Source of the DNA: Chitinophagales bacterium
GTDB lineage: Bacteria; Bacteroidota; Bacteroidia; Chitinophagales; Saprospiraceae
Length of the DNA: 64,000 nt
NCBI GenBank assembly: GCA_013299105.1
Contig: JAAFJY010000007.1
Coordinates: 62,001 to 126,000, forward strand
Direction: 5' to 3'
Shown piece after piece: positions 20,993-29,737 of the stretch. The notes beneath the pieces are model-generated. The model ran no database searches. It saw nothing but the letters and a program-made list of their open reading frames with translations, and was not told where the DNA came from. The first letter of the stretch is position 1. Every line of letters starts with the position of its first letter. The translations under genes were made by a program, and so were the position numbers.

Positions 20993-21999
20993 GCTGCAAA
21001 AGTTTTAGTCTTGACCATTTGAGCCGCTTGGGACAAGAGGTCTTTTCTTTCTTCCAAACTCAAATCCAGGGGCAGTTGGGCCAAACCAATGATGCGGCGC
21101 AAGATTTCCATGCCCGCAAACTGGGGCACCAAGGCTTCATCAAAACCCATTGGGCGGCGATAAGCCAGCAATGCATGGTCGAACAAGACCTCTGGAACCT
21201 GGGCCATTTTGAGGTGGGCCAACAAAACGCCGAGGTCATATTCCGCTCTACCCCAATAACAAAACTCTGGATCGATGACCCTGAAACCATTGGCAGTATT
21301 CAACCAAGACCCCGGATAAAAATCGCCATGCAGGAGTTGAGGGCCGCTTGAAAGGTAAATTTCGCCCAGTCGGAGTACCTGTTTTTTCAATTCCTCATCA
21401 CGGCGAAATGACAAAGCAGCAGCCTGTAGCCCAATTTGTACCGTATCAAGGTCAAAACCACTGTCCGTAAGATAGGGATAATGAAAAAGGTGTTCGTAAT
21501 TGAGCTTGCGCAAGCTTAGGTTATCTGGAAAACTGCGGTGATCGGCCTCAAGCGGATCAAGGTTGTGTAAAATGGACAAAAAGGCAATGGCATCGCCCAG
21601 GCTGTCCTGACTGATGTTTTGTCCTTTTAGGTAAATGTTGGTAAAATCAGTCCCTACCCCCAGGTCTTGCAAAGCCATGAGGTGATTTTCGGGGTCAAAA
21701 CCGATGAATGCAGGCAAAAAAGCGGCTAAATCAGGCCATTTTGCCACCAACTGATAAAATTTTGCCTCAATGGCAATGCGCTCAATGGGCGCAGGAATGC
21801 TGGGGTATTTTTGTACAAAGGCATTGGCCTGCTTGAGGATCAGGCTTTTTCCTTGGTCACTTTTCACCCTCAACACTTTGTTCATGTTGCCTTCTCCGGG
21901 CTTTGAGATGCTGATCACTTTTTCAGCGGGGTCAAACCATTCTTTCTGCTGTAAATAATTGCTCAAAGCAGCATGTTCTACCTTCAGGCTCAATTGCAT
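20989..21999 (-). CDS. Phosphotransferase of the APH/methylthioribose kinase type
   Basis: The protein has about 336 residues. Kinase-like features are PGEGNMNKVLRV (nucleotide loop, about residue 29), SLILKQA (ATP-binding Lys), LLHGDFYPGSWL (catalytic loop HGD) and RVIDPEFCYWGRAEYDLG (metal-binding DPE), in the order found in aminoglycoside phosphotransferases. GNMNKVLRV and the Lys loop are closest to methylthioribose kinase, but the family phosphorylates many small alcohols, so the substrate is open. A longer reading begins at 22026. I prefer the ATG at 21999 because a TACATTTG promoter box covers 22024-22031 and would place the longer start inside the promoter. The stop overlaps the start of the ADP-ribosylglycohydrolase gene. 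Confidence 0.8.
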   Translation of the reverse strand: MQLSLKVEHAALSNYLQQKEWFDPAEKVISISKPGEGNMNKVLRVKSDQGKSLILKQANAFVQKYPSIPAPIERIAIEAKFYQLVAKWPDLAAFLPAFIGFDPENHLMALQDLGVGTDFTNIYLKGQNISQDSLGDAIAFLSILHNLDPLEADHRSFPDNLSLRKLNYEHLFHYPYLTDSGFDLDTVQIGLQAAALSFRRDEELKKQVLRLGEIYLSSGPQLLHGDFYPGSWLNTANGFRVIDPEFCYWGRAEYDLGVLLAHLKMAQVPEVLFDHALLAYRRPMGFDEALVPQFAGMEILRRIIGLAQLPLDLSLEERKDLLSQAAQMVKTKTFAA

Positions 22000-22023
22000 T
22001 CGATCGTTTTTTTGTAAACGAAG

Positions 22024-22031
22024 CAAATGTA
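22024..22031 (-). promoter_or_regulatory. Candidate -7 box TACATTTG
   Basis: On the minus strand this reads TACATTTG, a perfect match to the Bacteroidota TAnnTTTG -7 element, 25 bases before the preferred kinase start at 21999. No good TTTG -33 element lies at the right distance, so only half of the promoter is visible. Confidence 0.45.
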
Positions 22032-22132
22032 AAAGGAATCGGGCAAACCCAGCACTTTGACCTGAATTTGCCCGATTTTAAGCTTCATTAGGGCGGCTGA
22101 TTAAATTGGGTAAACAAGTTGACAAAAGCCTT

Positions 22133-22213
22133 TCGCCGCTTCGCGGCTTCAAGTTGGGAACACGGATGTAACAGATAAAACTGATTTTCACTGATTTCCA
22201 GCATGACGTTGCC
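22133..22213 (+). repeat. Family B dispersed repeat, copy 1
   Basis: A GC-rich hairpin (GCCGCTTCGCGGC) is followed by AACACGGATGTAACAGAT, then CTGATTTTCACTGATTT and CCAGCATGACGTTG. The same module occurs at 41740-41842, 42056-42152 (inverted), 42637-42707 and 60282-60353. It lies in the intergenic region upstream of the kinase gene. No ORF is present. Confidence 0.75.
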
Positions 22214-22295
22214 TCCAAAGCAGCTAAAACATGGTCAAACGTATTTACTTTATCTTTTCGCAATTCCTAGACCAGGTCTTTTGTCTGAACCAGAG

Positions 22296-22417
22296 TTTTT
22301 TGTCTGAACCAGAATTTTCAGAGTTACAGAATTTCTTGTGTGACGTTGAGCAATTTTTTCTAAACAAGAATTTTAAAGAATTAGAGAATTGGCCCGCTTC
22401 GCGGTCTAAACCTAGAC
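22296..22417 (+). repeat. Family A dispersed repeat, copy 1
   Basis: The repeat begins TTTTTGTCTGAACCAGAATTT, continues with TTACAGAATTTCTTGTGTG and ACGTTGAG, then ACAAGAATTTTAAAGAATT, and ends in GGCCCGCTTCGCGGTCTA. It is nearly the same as 49687-49815 and matches the complements of 40611-40721 and, in part, 58420-58485. It lies 65 bases beyond the heptad repeat that follows the GH2 gene. Confidence 0.75.
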
Positions 22418-22482
22418 AACGAAGCTGCAAAATGGCATGGTTTATCTGTACCTCACTCCCAAGACATGAGACCATCCAACGC

Positions 22483-22532
22483 ATTAACCATTAACCATTA
22501 ACAACTAACCATTAACAACTAACCATTAACAA
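22483..22532 (-). repeat. Post-stop heptad repeat after the GH2 gene
   Basis: In the gene's own direction, the TAG stop is followed at once by a run made of TTAATGG and TTAGTTG units (about seven). The same kind of run directly follows three other stop codons in this window (40459, 45227, 49924). Confidence 0.8.
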
Positions 22533-25313
22533 CTAATAAATCACGATCCCCGGATTGATGCCAAAGCGCCCAAAGCGCTCGCCATACACCGCCAATCCAC
22601 CGGGTAAAGCGTCGCTTACTTCCAAACGCAGGACCAATTCGCCGCTTTTGCTGGCGGCTTCGAGTGCAGCCTTGGGAATGTTCACGGCAACTCGGTAGCC
22701 GTAAGAACCCGCTTCGTTGAGTTTGCGTTCGCGGGGCTGGTAATGCCAGCTCAAAACTCCACGGTGATCGGCTGGATCATCAGGCAGGGTCACTTGTTGG
22801 GCAAAAGTACCGTTGGCATAAACCTGCACACTACTTGGAAACAGGATTTCGTCCGTCATGGGGTAGGAATTCACGTTTTGACTTGGGTCAGCTTTCGCAC
22901 CAAGCATGTAATTGAGGTCGGTTTTCAGGGCGCCTTCGCGGTCTTTGGCAAAAAGCTGCTTGGCCCCCAGTTCTGCTACAAAAGTTGCGCCATTCGGCAT
23001 TTGACCTTTGGGCCAGGGAAAGCGGTACTCAAAATAGCCACTGCCTGCACCGTTTACTTTCAAGCCATTGAGCACATTCCATTGCTTCATGCTCCATTCG
23101 GCGGCACTGAATTGCTTGGGTTCCAGGCTGATCCACTGGGCTTTTTGGCCATTGGGCAAACTCACCTGGCTCCGGTTGGGGTTTTCGACCACGAAGTGCA
23201 TGATGTTGTGGTGGAGTTCGTTGCCCGCTTGGTCTTGCAAAACCAGACTTAGATGCGCCACCGCCTTTTCATTGGGCATTTTCAGGCTCAGTGAATCCAA
23301 AGCTTGTTGCAACCAAGGGCGATAAGGCACGCTGCGGCTGCTTTCGGACCAGATTTTGGGCAAACCCAGGGCATCCACCCCCGACAACTTGATTTTCAGG
23401 GTCAATTCCGAGCCTAGATCAGTGCGGTTGCTGAAAAATGAGGCAAAAAGTGGCACTTTCACCTCTTGCCCTGGCTTCACACTGCGACTGATTTCATTGC
23501 CAGTCGAGATGTAGAAAGCGGAATGAAAATCATTGAGGCTCATGCCAGGCAACATTTCTTCCAGCCCCGTGAATTTGTTGCTGCGGTCAAATTTCCAATA
23601 GCCATTCCACTCGTTGATCACATCGTGGTGCTCGGTGTACAACCAGCCTGCCACTTTTGGGTACTTGCGAAAAGTATTCATCATGCGGTGGTAATCCCAA
23701 CTGTAATCCACGTCACCCGTGCTGCCATTGTAGCCCCACACGTTGCCACATTCCGAGTTGATATTTGGCTGGCGGGCCTGCACATACCCTTTCTCAAAAT
23801 GGTGCTGGCTACCTGCAAAAGTCTTGGCATTGATATTGGCCAGGTACTCCTCCCAGGCCCAGCCTGGCAAGTATTCGTGCCAGGAGTTGATATCGGTTTC
23901 GGTATGGCCCGCCCCGCAACAAATCGAGTTGTCCTCTGCCAAGCGGCTGGGGTCCAACGACTTGGTGAGGCGGTACATTGTAGCCACCCATTTTTGGGTT
24001 TCGGGCAAATAACGATTTTCTTCTCTACCGTTCTCCATGACCTTGGTGCGCAGGCCCCAGGTTTCGTTGAATACGATCCAAGAAAAAATAGCCGGATGGT
24101 TAAAATCGCGCTGGATCATGGCCCGTAAGGTCGCTTCCGATTCACCTTGCGCATTGGGCTCCGGCGGTCCCCAGGAGTTGGGCAAATCCGCCATGACCAA
24201 AACGCCCAAACGATCGGCCCAATACAATTTTCTCGGTACTTCCACTTTGATGTGGGTGCGAATACCATTGAGGCCAATTTGCTTAGCGCGCAACACTTCT
24301 TCCTTCATGAATTGATCGGTAGGAAAAGTGTAAAAACCCTCCGGGTGATACGACTGGTCGAGGGTCAATTGCAGGTAAATGGGCTCATTGTTGAGGGCAA
24401 TGTAGGGATACTGGGTGCCAGGCAAGTCCATCACCGAGATTTTGCGCATCCCAAAATAGGTGCTCACTTGATCGTTGGTACTTCCTTCCCCTACCTTGGC
24501 TTTGACCTGGTACAAAAAAGGATCTTCCAATCTCCAAAGCCGGGCATTGGGAATGGGAATTTCAAAAGAAAACTGCTTTTGCCCTGCTGGAATGCTATTG
24601 CTCCAATCTTTGGGTGCGCCGGGCCCTTCGATGTTGAGCTTAAAGGGCAGGGCTTGAGCTGGTGCCGCACTCAACTCACCTTTCACCGTCACTTTTTCTG
24701 CATCAATGTCGGGGGTAAAATGCAGGTATTGCAAGTGGTTTTGGCCCCGGGCTTCCAAGTAAATGGTTTGCCAAATGCCACGAGCATTACCGTAACCTTG
24801 CTTGCCGTACAGGGTAAATTCGCGGCGTTTGTCGTCCACCCGAATGTTCAGGCGCTGGTTTTTACCAGGCAAAACGTGGGGAGTCAGGTCGTACTCACTG
24901 GGGGTGTAGCCGCCTTGGTGTTTGCCGATGAGTTTGCCATCTAAGTATACGGAGGTTTCCCAGTCACTGGCCCCGATTACCAGAAAAACTTTGCGGCCTT
25001 TCCAGGCTGGCGACACATTGATGCTGCGCTGGTACCAGGCAATATCAGCCTCATCTTTGACTCCGCTCAAGGCCGAGCCCCAAGGAAAAGGCACCCTGAT
25101 GCTGCGGCCGAATTTTTTTTGCCCCAACATCCATTTTTCAACGATTCCCCGGTCTTTGGCATCAAATTCAAAGGCCCAATTGCCATTGAGGTTTTTCCAC
25201 AACGATCGCTCAAAATCAGGGCGTGGGTGCTGAGGCAGTGGAATGCTGTCTTGGGCAAAAGTAACAACGCTGCTCCATAAGAAGCAGAGCAGCAAGTAGG
25301 TCATTCGGTTCAT
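22533..25313 (-). CDS. Glycoside hydrolase family 2 protein
   Basis: The protein has 926 residues with a signal peptide (1-20, VVTFAQ), so it acts in the periplasm or on the surface. It has an N-terminal jelly-roll sugar-binding domain (FERSLWKNLNGNWAFEFD to about 190), an Ig-like domain (to about 300) and a TIM barrel. The barrel carries the expected pair: acid/base Glu417 in FNETWG and nucleophile Glu521 in NSECGN. A further 300 C-terminal residues form beta-rich domains. GH2 enzymes cleave beta-galactosides, glucuronides or mannosides; specificity cannot be read from the sequence. It is the last gene of a three-gene unit with the Dabb and DUF1080 genes (gaps of 32 and 51 bases), which points to glycoside breakdown. 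Confidence 0.9.
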   Translation of the reverse strand: MNRMTYLLLCFLWSSVVTFAQDSIPLPQHPRPDFERSLWKNLNGNWAFEFDAKDRGIVEKWMLGQKKFGRSIRVPFPWGSALSGVKDEADIAWYQRSINVSPAWKGRKVFLVIGASDWETSVYLDGKLIGKHQGGYTPSEYDLTPHVLPGKNQRLNIRVDDKRREFTLYGKQGYGNARGIWQTIYLEARGQNHLQYLHFTPDIDAEKVTVKGELSAAPAQALPFKLNIEGPGAPKDWSNSIPAGQKQFSFEIPIPNARLWRLEDPFLYQVKAKVGEGSTNDQVSTYFGMRKISVMDLPGTQYPYIALNNEPIYLQLTLDQSYHPEGFYTFPTDQFMKEEVLRAKQIGLNGIRTHIKVEVPRKLYWADRLGVLVMADLPNSWGPPEPNAQGESEATLRAMIQRDFNHPAIFSWIVFNETWGLRTKVMENGREENRYLPETQKWVATMYRLTKSLDPSRLAEDNSICCGAGHTETDINSWHEYLPGWAWEEYLANINAKTFAGSQHHFEKGYVQARQPNINSECGNVWGYNGSTGDVDYSWDYHRMMNTFRKYPKVAGWLYTEHHDVINEWNGYWKFDRSNKFTGLEEMLPGMSLNDFHSAFYISTGNEISRSVKPGQEVKVPLFASFFSNRTDLGSELTLKIKLSGVDALGLPKIWSESSRSVPYRPWLQQALDSLSLKMPNEKAVAHLSLVLQDQAGNELHHNIMHFVVENPNRSQVSLPNGQKAQWISLEPKQFSAAEWSMKQWNVLNGLKVNGAGSGYFEYRFPWPKGQMPNGATFVAELGAKQLFAKDREGALKTDLNYMLGAKADPSQNVNSYPMTDEILFPSSVQVYANGTFAQQVTLPDDPADHRGVLSWHYQPRERKLNEAGSYGYRVAVNIPKAALEAASKSGELVLRLEVSDALPGGLAVYGERFGRFGINPGIVIY

Positions 25314-25364
25314 GTGTTGTTGTTGTGATCTGAAAGAACAAGACGAGATTAGTGTCGAAATCCA

Positions 25365-25958
25365 CTACATTTCAACCATCTTAAACTTACGCCAGCGTAC
25401 TTTGATTCCTCCGTCGTCGTGGATTTGCAGGGCTACGAAACCCACGCCTTTGCCAATTTTTTCGTCTTTGAGGTAAATTTGTTGCACCCCATTGAGCCAG
25501 GTCGTCACTTCATCGCCTATTACTTTGATTTTCAAATTATTCCAGGCTCCATCCTTGAAGGCTTTTTCAGCCTCTGCGGTGGGTTTAATCAACCAACCGC
25601 GGCCATAAGACTCGTAAATGCCACCCGTTGCTTGATTGGCCGGAGCGACTTCTACTTGCCAGCCACTGATTTTCACACCTTCGATGCTAGAGCGGAAAAA
25701 GACCCCACTGTTGCCATTGGATTCTTGCTTGAATTCCAGGCTGAGCTCGAAGTTTTGGTAAGACTTGGTGGTAGAAAGGTAGCCATATTGCTTATCAGGG
25801 CCACTTTCGCAAACCATGTTGCCACCCTCCACGTACCATTTTTCGGTACCGTGAACGGTCCAACCAGAGAGGTCTTTACCGTTGAAAATTTTGGACTTTC
25901 CTTGGGCCGTTGCCAGCAAGGGGAGCAATATCAGCATAAAAAAGGACCATCTTTTCAT
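25365..25958 (-). CDS. DUF1080 protein (3-keto-disaccharide hydrolase-like)
   Basis: The start is taken at 25958 (MKRWSFFML), because it begins a normal signal peptide ending LLATAQ; a longer ORF reaches 25994. The mature protein (about 175 residues) is one PF06439 concanavalin-like domain: IFNGKDLSGWTVHG at the start, GYLSTTKSYQNFELSLEF, NSGVFFRS, then GIYESYGRG and ALQIHDDGGIKVRWRKFK at the end. Some members hydrolyse 3-keto-glycosides made by GMC or Gfo/Idh/MocA oxidoreductases. Its place in a unit with a GH2 enzyme fits sugar catabolism in the periplasm. The exact substrate is unknown. Confidence 0.9.
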   Translation of the reverse strand: MKRWSFFMLILLPLLATAQGKSKIFNGKDLSGWTVHGTEKWYVEGGNMVCESGPDKQYGYLSTTKSYQNFELSLEFKQESNGNSGVFFRSSIEGVKISGWQVEVAPANQATGGIYESYGRGWLIKPTAEAEKAFKDGAWNNLKIKVIGDEVTTWLNGVQQIYLKDEKIGKGVGFVALQIHDDGGIKVRWRKFKMVEM

Positions 25959-25990
25959 GAACTTAAATGAATTTTGGTGATACAACATTG

Positions 25991-26347
25991 TCAAAAAGCA
26001 ATTACATCGTAAACCTGCACCCGCTCCCAGAGGTGTTTGCAGCTTTCTACAAAATGCTCGTGGACAGGATGAATCTGGTAAGCATCCTGATCCGCCGCAT
26101 TATCGAACACGAAAGTGAGCGAAACCGAATAAGAACTGTCGATCACCGCACGGTCTTTGGTAGACGCAGGGGTGCCAATCCAGGCCTGCTTGATTTCATC
26201 GACTGCCATCAAGGTGTGCAGACCCGCTACCAATGCTGCCCGATCTTCTGTACTTTCGGAGTTTTTAAGCCAGAAATAGACCGTGTGTACTACACCCTTT
26301 TTTAGTTTTTCATGGTGGTCTTGTGTCATCGCAATGTTATTTTCCAT
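25991..26347 (-). CDS. Dabb (stress-responsive A/B barrel) family protein
   Basis: The protein has 118 residues and no signal peptide. GVVHTVYFWLKN, the Asp-rich SVSLTFVFDNAADQDAYQIHP and the ending HPVHEHFVESCKHLW are typical of the small dimeric alpha-beta barrel family Dabb. Functions in the family vary (stress proteins, cyclases) and none can be assigned. It starts at 26347 or at the inner Met at 26329. It is the first gene of the unit with DUF1080 and GH2. Confidence 0.88.
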   Translation of the reverse strand: MENNIAMTQDHHEKLKKGVVHTVYFWLKNSESTEDRAALVAGLHTLMAVDEIKQAWIGTPASTKDRAVIDSSYSVSLTFVFDNAADQDAYQIHPVHEHFVESCKHLWERVQVYDVIAF

Positions 26348-26539
26348 GTTTGAGTTTGTTCAAAATACACCTTGAGCAAATTTTTAGTGCTCAAATGGCG
26401 AAACTAGGTAAAAAATATTTTGTGTTACCAAAAATCTACCTATTTTCATCGCCGTTCAATAGAAGGCACTAAAATGTCACCAAAAACCTGAATTGTAGTG
26501 CTGTTTTGTTTAACTCAAATAACCCATAAAGCGCCAAGC

Positions 26540-26884
26540 ATGAGCAAATTTGATGAAAAGTTAGCCCAGTACAAAGAAATGTTGGGCTCCACCAAGGATG
26601 TGAGTGGTGTAGATGAAGCATTGTTGACTGCTGTAACCAAAGGTCTCGGTCCCTCAATTTACAATGAGGATTCTTCCAAAGTTTCTTGTTCAGATCAAAC
26701 TGAGTTGGACCGCGTAAAGAAAAATTTCCTGGTTGGGAAATTGGGCTTGAGCGATGGTCCAGACCTCGATACTGCCCTTTCTGAAGTGTGTGCACAATTG
26801 GGCTCTGCCAACCGCAATAAATACCGTGCGGTTTTCTATTACCTATTGGTGAAGAAATTGGGCAAAGAGTCGGTTTATGCTTAA
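26540..26884 (+). CDS. DUF2853 family protein
   Basis: The protein has 114 residues and is soluble. MSKFDEKLAQYKEML at the start, GLGPSIYNEDSSKVSCSD in the middle and NKYRAVFYYLLVKKLGK near the end are typical of DUF2853, a small helical family of unknown role. The start is set at 26540 by the family's N-terminus; the ORF extends upstream to 26498 without support. A strong terminator follows 19 bases after the stop. It stands alone, facing away from the Dabb gene. Confidence 0.9.
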   Translation: MSKFDEKLAQYKEMLGSTKDVSGVDEALLTAVTKGLGPSIYNEDSSKVSCSDQTELDRVKKNFLVGKLGLSDGPDLDTALSEVCAQLGSANRNKYRAVFYYLLVKKLGKESVYA

Positions 26885-26903
26885 TTGATAAGCTTTAAAA
26901 ATT

Positions 26904-26943
26904 AAAAAGAGCCAAGTGTGCAGGTCACGCTTGGCTCTTTTTA
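26904..26943. terminator. Bidirectional rho-independent terminator
   Basis: A 12-pair stem GAGCCAAGTGTG / CACGCTTGGCTC (one G-T pair) has a five-base loop, five As before it and five Ts after it. It ends the DUF2853 transcript and, read the other way, the convergent gene at 26978-27577. Confidence 0.92.
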
Positions 26944-26977
26944 GTTGAGTAGTTGAGTATTTTAGGAAAGGGCATCC

Positions 26978-27577
26978 TCAAAAGCGAATATTCAAGCCTA
27001 CTCCATTAAGGCCCAGTTGCAAACCAGACTGCTGCAACAAGGTTTTGATTTCAGTATTGTCCGAACTGAGCACAGCGAATTGAGCCAGATCGAAAACCAA
27101 CAAGAACCCACCTTGCAACATGATGGAGCGGCCAAAACCGCGCAAGCGTTCGGCATTGTTGACCACCCTTTGACCGCGCTCCAATAGGTACGCACCGCCT
27201 AGCACATAGCCTACGTCCAAGCCAGCATTGAACAACAGAATTTTTTGCAACTTGTGCTGCTCCTGGATGCTTTGGTACAAGTCGAAACTGGCTGGGTCAG
27301 CTTTTAGCGTTGAAAAATAGCCCAAGCCTGCGATTCCCAAATTGACCACATTCCAACCAATCTGCATTTGGTGAAAGCCTTTGTCAGGGCCTTTTGCACC
27401 ACTCAGCATGGCTGAGCTCAAGGCAATATTACCCAAAGCCCAGGATCCCAAGACCAACATGCCTGTCTTCTGCTTTTGCAGGCGTTGGGCATTGAAGTCT
27501 GAGAGGTTATTAGATTGGCAAATGCCTAAAACAGAGAGGTTAAAAAGACAAAAGAGGAGGCAAACAGTTCGGCGCAT
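26978..27577 (-). CDS. Hypothetical membrane-associated protein
   Basis: The protein has 199 residues when started at 27577 (MRRTVCLLFCLF), which gives a signal peptide ending LGICQS; a longer ORF would overlap the upstream gene. The mature part has several moderately hydrophobic stretches: GMLVLGSWALGNIALSSAML, WNVVNLGIAGLGYF, LLFNAGLDVGYVLGGAYLL and SIMLQGGFLLVFDLAQF. These suggest a small integral membrane protein with four helices. I do not recognise a characterised family. It lies 41 bases behind the YciO-type gene and may be cotranscribed with it. The shared terminator at 26904-26943 closes it. Confidence 0.7.
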   Translation of the reverse strand: MRRTVCLLFCLFNLSVLGICQSNNLSDFNAQRLQKQKTGMLVLGSWALGNIALSSAMLSGAKGPDKGFHQMQIGWNVVNLGIAGLGYFSTLKADPASFDLYQSIQEQHKLQKILLFNAGLDVGYVLGGAYLLERGQRVVNNAERLRGFGRSIMLQGGFLLVFDLAQFAVLSSDNTEIKTLLQQSGLQLGLNGVGLNIRF

Positions 27578-27618
27578 GATGAAACTTTCGCTACCTAACC
27601 TCAAGCGACTGGAAAGGT

Positions 27619-28236
27619 TCAAACCATCACCAAATCCCCTGCGCCAACCCGCGTAACGATGGGATCGTCGATGGTGCAATCCACAATGGTTGAAGGTGTA
27701 TTTCCACCCACTCCACTGTCAATGACCACATCAACTAGTTTCTTGAAATCGTCGTAAATCAGGCCCGGGTCGGTAAAATATTCCAGTATCTCGTCATCTG
27801 ATTTCAGGGAAGTGGTCAAAATTGGATGTCCAAGTTCCTCTACAATCATGAGGGGAATTTTGTGGTCGGGCACCCGAATTCCCAAGGTTTTCTTTTTATT
27901 TTGGAACATTTTAGGCACATTCCCGGCGGCTTTCATGATAAAAGTGAAGGCACCAGGTAGGTTGCGTTTCAGCAATTTAAAAGTAGGGTTGTCCATTTGC
28001 TGAACATATTCCTGAATTTGACTGATGTCTTTGCAAATGATGGACAACATGGCATCGCGAGGATCTAAGCCTCGGATACGGCAAATTTTTTCCACCGCTT
28101 CTTTGTTGTTGATGTCACACCCCAAACCATATACAGTATCTGTAGGGTAAATAACAATCCCCCCTTTGCGCAAGCTTTCGACCACTTGAGCAATCTTGCG
28201 GCCTTCGGGGTTATCGGAGTTAATGTGTAACAGCAT
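27619..28236 (-). CDS. Sua5/YciO/YrdC family protein (threonylcarbamoyl-AMP synthase-like)
   Basis: The protein has 205 residues. GGIVIYPTDTVYGLGCDI (about residue 25), ICRIRGLDPRDAMLSIICKD, LLKRNLPGAFTFIMKA, LGIRVPDH and TTSLKSDDEI follow the YrdC fold, and STIVDCT with VTRVGAGD closes it. Sua5/YrdC proteins make threonylcarbamoyl-AMP for the t6A modification of tRNA. Length and overall wording are closest to the YciO branch, whose activity is weaker or different. The TDTVYGLG motif, however, resembles active YrdC rather than the TDSGYALG of E. coli YciO. The protein is therefore either the cell's t6A enzyme or a YciO paralogue. Confidence 0.88.
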   Translation of the reverse strand: MLLHINSDNPEGRKIAQVVESLRKGGIVIYPTDTVYGLGCDINNKEAVEKICRIRGLDPRDAMLSIICKDISQIQEYVQQMDNPTFKLLKRNLPGAFTFIMKAAGNVPKMFQNKKKTLGIRVPDHKIPLMIVEELGHPILTTSLKSDDEILEYFTDPGLIYDDFKKLVDVVIDSGVGGNTPSTIVDCTIDDPIVTRVGAGDLVMV

Positions 28237-28293
28237 AGTGTGTACTTTTTGTGAGAGAATGATGTACAGAGGTTTGGCTTAGCAAGGTAATGT

Positions 28294-28520
28294 ACTGAAA
28301 ACTTCGGAGAAGTTATACGTTTATAGAACTTGGTGGCACCTCATTCTTGGGAACTTCGTAGAAGTTTCACGTTATTGCACCAAATTGGTTTGAATCAGTT
28401 TGAGGTGTATTTTGAGGGGGCATTGTCTAAACGACTGAATGCACACTTTTGACCAACACTATTTTGACTTTAGACTTCTCCGAAGTCAGATCCACTTAGC
28501 TTGGCCACTTCTCCGAAGTT
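28294..28520. repeat. Cluster of AACTTCnnnGAAGTT palindromes
   Basis: Four short inverted repeats lie between the YciO-type and mutase-like genes: ACTGAAAACTTCGGAGAAGT (28294-28313), GAACTTCGTAGAAGTTTC (28351-28368), GACTTCTCCGAAGTC (28473-28487) and ACTTCTCCGAAGT (28507-28519). The first matches 40553-40570 and the complement of 40765-40782. No gene is seen between 28237 and 28550. Confidence 0.65.
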
Positions 28521-28550
28521 CTTAGAATGCACTATTTTTCAATCCTCAAA

Positions 28551-29654
28551 TCATACTTTCTGTCGCAATTGCTCCCAAACCAACTCACACAATTGATTAG
28601 TAAGTTGTTGGATGTAGTAACTACCTGCGGCGGGGTCTTCTACTTTATCCAAGTGCGATTCCAACTTGAGCAAGTGCTGCACATTGCGGGCCATGCGGCG
28701 GCTAAATGCTGTTCCAACTGGGTCTTTTTGTTCGTCAGCAGGCAAAACAAATAAAGTATCAGCACCGCCAATCACTGCCGACATGGCCTGGGTGGCTGCA
28801 CGAATCATGTTGTTGTTGGGATTGTCGTCCTGGCTTTGGGGGTCCAATTCGGCTTGGATATAGGCGGGCTGGATAGACAGGTTCCAGGCTTTTTGTAGGT
28901 TGGCCCAGAGTATTTTCAAAGCCCGGATTTTTGCAATTTCCAAAAAATAGCTGCGGCCAATTTTTATTTTGAATTGCACGGCTGATTGGGCTTGCGCCAA
29001 AGAAAGTCCACTTTTTTCCGCCTTTTCTAAAAAAACATTGGCTTGGTGCAACAACTCAGAGAGTGTGCCTGGAGCTTGCACTGGATCAGCATTCAGCTTT
29101 GTTTCACAGGAAAACCACCTGAATTTTGGTAGGTGTGTTGGGCCCCATTTCAAAGCCTGGATTTGCTGTTCAAGGCTGGCTTGGGGATTCGACCATGCCC
29201 CCTGGAGTTGCGTGGCCTGGCCAGTTTGTTGAGCCAAAGGCCAAAATCCAGCTTGAAACGATTCAAAGCTCAGTTCTGCACCTACCGCACTGACATTTAG
29301 GTTGATGTAAGCCAATTCTACCCCATTGAGCAAAGCAGCCCATTCTTCAGGCAACAAATCACGACTCAGTTGGATATCCAAAGCCTCTGTCCCACCCTCC
29401 AGGGCCTCCATGATTTGGGCATGAGCCATTTTCAAGTCCTCTACTTTAATGATCTCGCCAATTTCCCAGCCGGGTCCGCTGCCTGCAAGCGAGGCACCTG
29501 GCTCCTGGTCTTCAGCTAAGTAGAAGGGATTGACCAGTAAGCCGTCGGCCACTTGCCACTGCAAATTGGTCCAAGCTTGGCCTTTGAGGTCTTTTTCCAA
29601 AAGTACATTCCAAGCATCGCGGCTGGGCACGGAAAATTCATTGAATGTTGGCAT
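28551..29654 (-). CDS. Methylmalonyl-CoA mutase family protein, small-subunit-like
   Basis: The protein has 367 residues. ARNVQHLLKLESHLDKVEDP followed by AAGSYYIQQLT near the C-terminus is the hallmark end of the mutase TIM barrel. The N-terminus (VPSRDAWNVLLEKDLKG) resembles small subunits (MutA). There is no B12-binding domain. The protein is short: small subunits usually exceed 450 residues, and the middle (about 95-190) seems condensed. In two-subunit mutases MutA is catalytically silent and pairs with MutB. No mutB lies next to this gene; its neighbours are the YciO-type and GH109-like genes. It may serve a mutB located elsewhere or be a divergent paralogue. Confidence 0.82.
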   Translation of the reverse strand: MPTFNEFSVPSRDAWNVLLEKDLKGQAWTNLQWQVADGLLVNPFYLAEDQEPGASLAGSGPGWEIGEIIKVEDLKMAHAQIMEALEGGTEALDIQLSRDLLPEEWAALLNGVELAYINLNVSAVGAELSFESFQAGFWPLAQQTGQATQLQGAWSNPQASLEQQIQALKWGPTHLPKFRWFSCETKLNADPVQAPGTLSELLHQANVFLEKAEKSGLSLAQAQSAVQFKIKIGRSYFLEIAKIRALKILWANLQKAWNLSIQPAYIQAELDPQSQDDNPNNNMIRAATQAMSAVIGGADTLFVLPADEQKDPVGTAFSRRMARNVQHLLKLESHLDKVEDPAAGSYYIQQLTNQLCELVWEQLRQKV

Positions 29655-29705
29655 AGCAAAAAAATCATTGCTGAAATACGTCGAATTTTGATGACATGTC
29701 CGGTC

Positions 29706-29737
29706 TTTTCAACCCTTCAACTTTTCAAACATTTAAA
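29706..29737. repeat. TTTCAAC-type heptad repeat touching the GH109-like stop
   Basis: The plus strand reads TTTTCAACCCTTCAACTTTT followed by CAAACATTTAAA. It ends directly at the stop codon of the GH109-like gene and lies 52 bases before the mutase-like start. Similar arrays are at 40868, 47116, 50514, 59551 and 59731. Confidence 0.65.
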
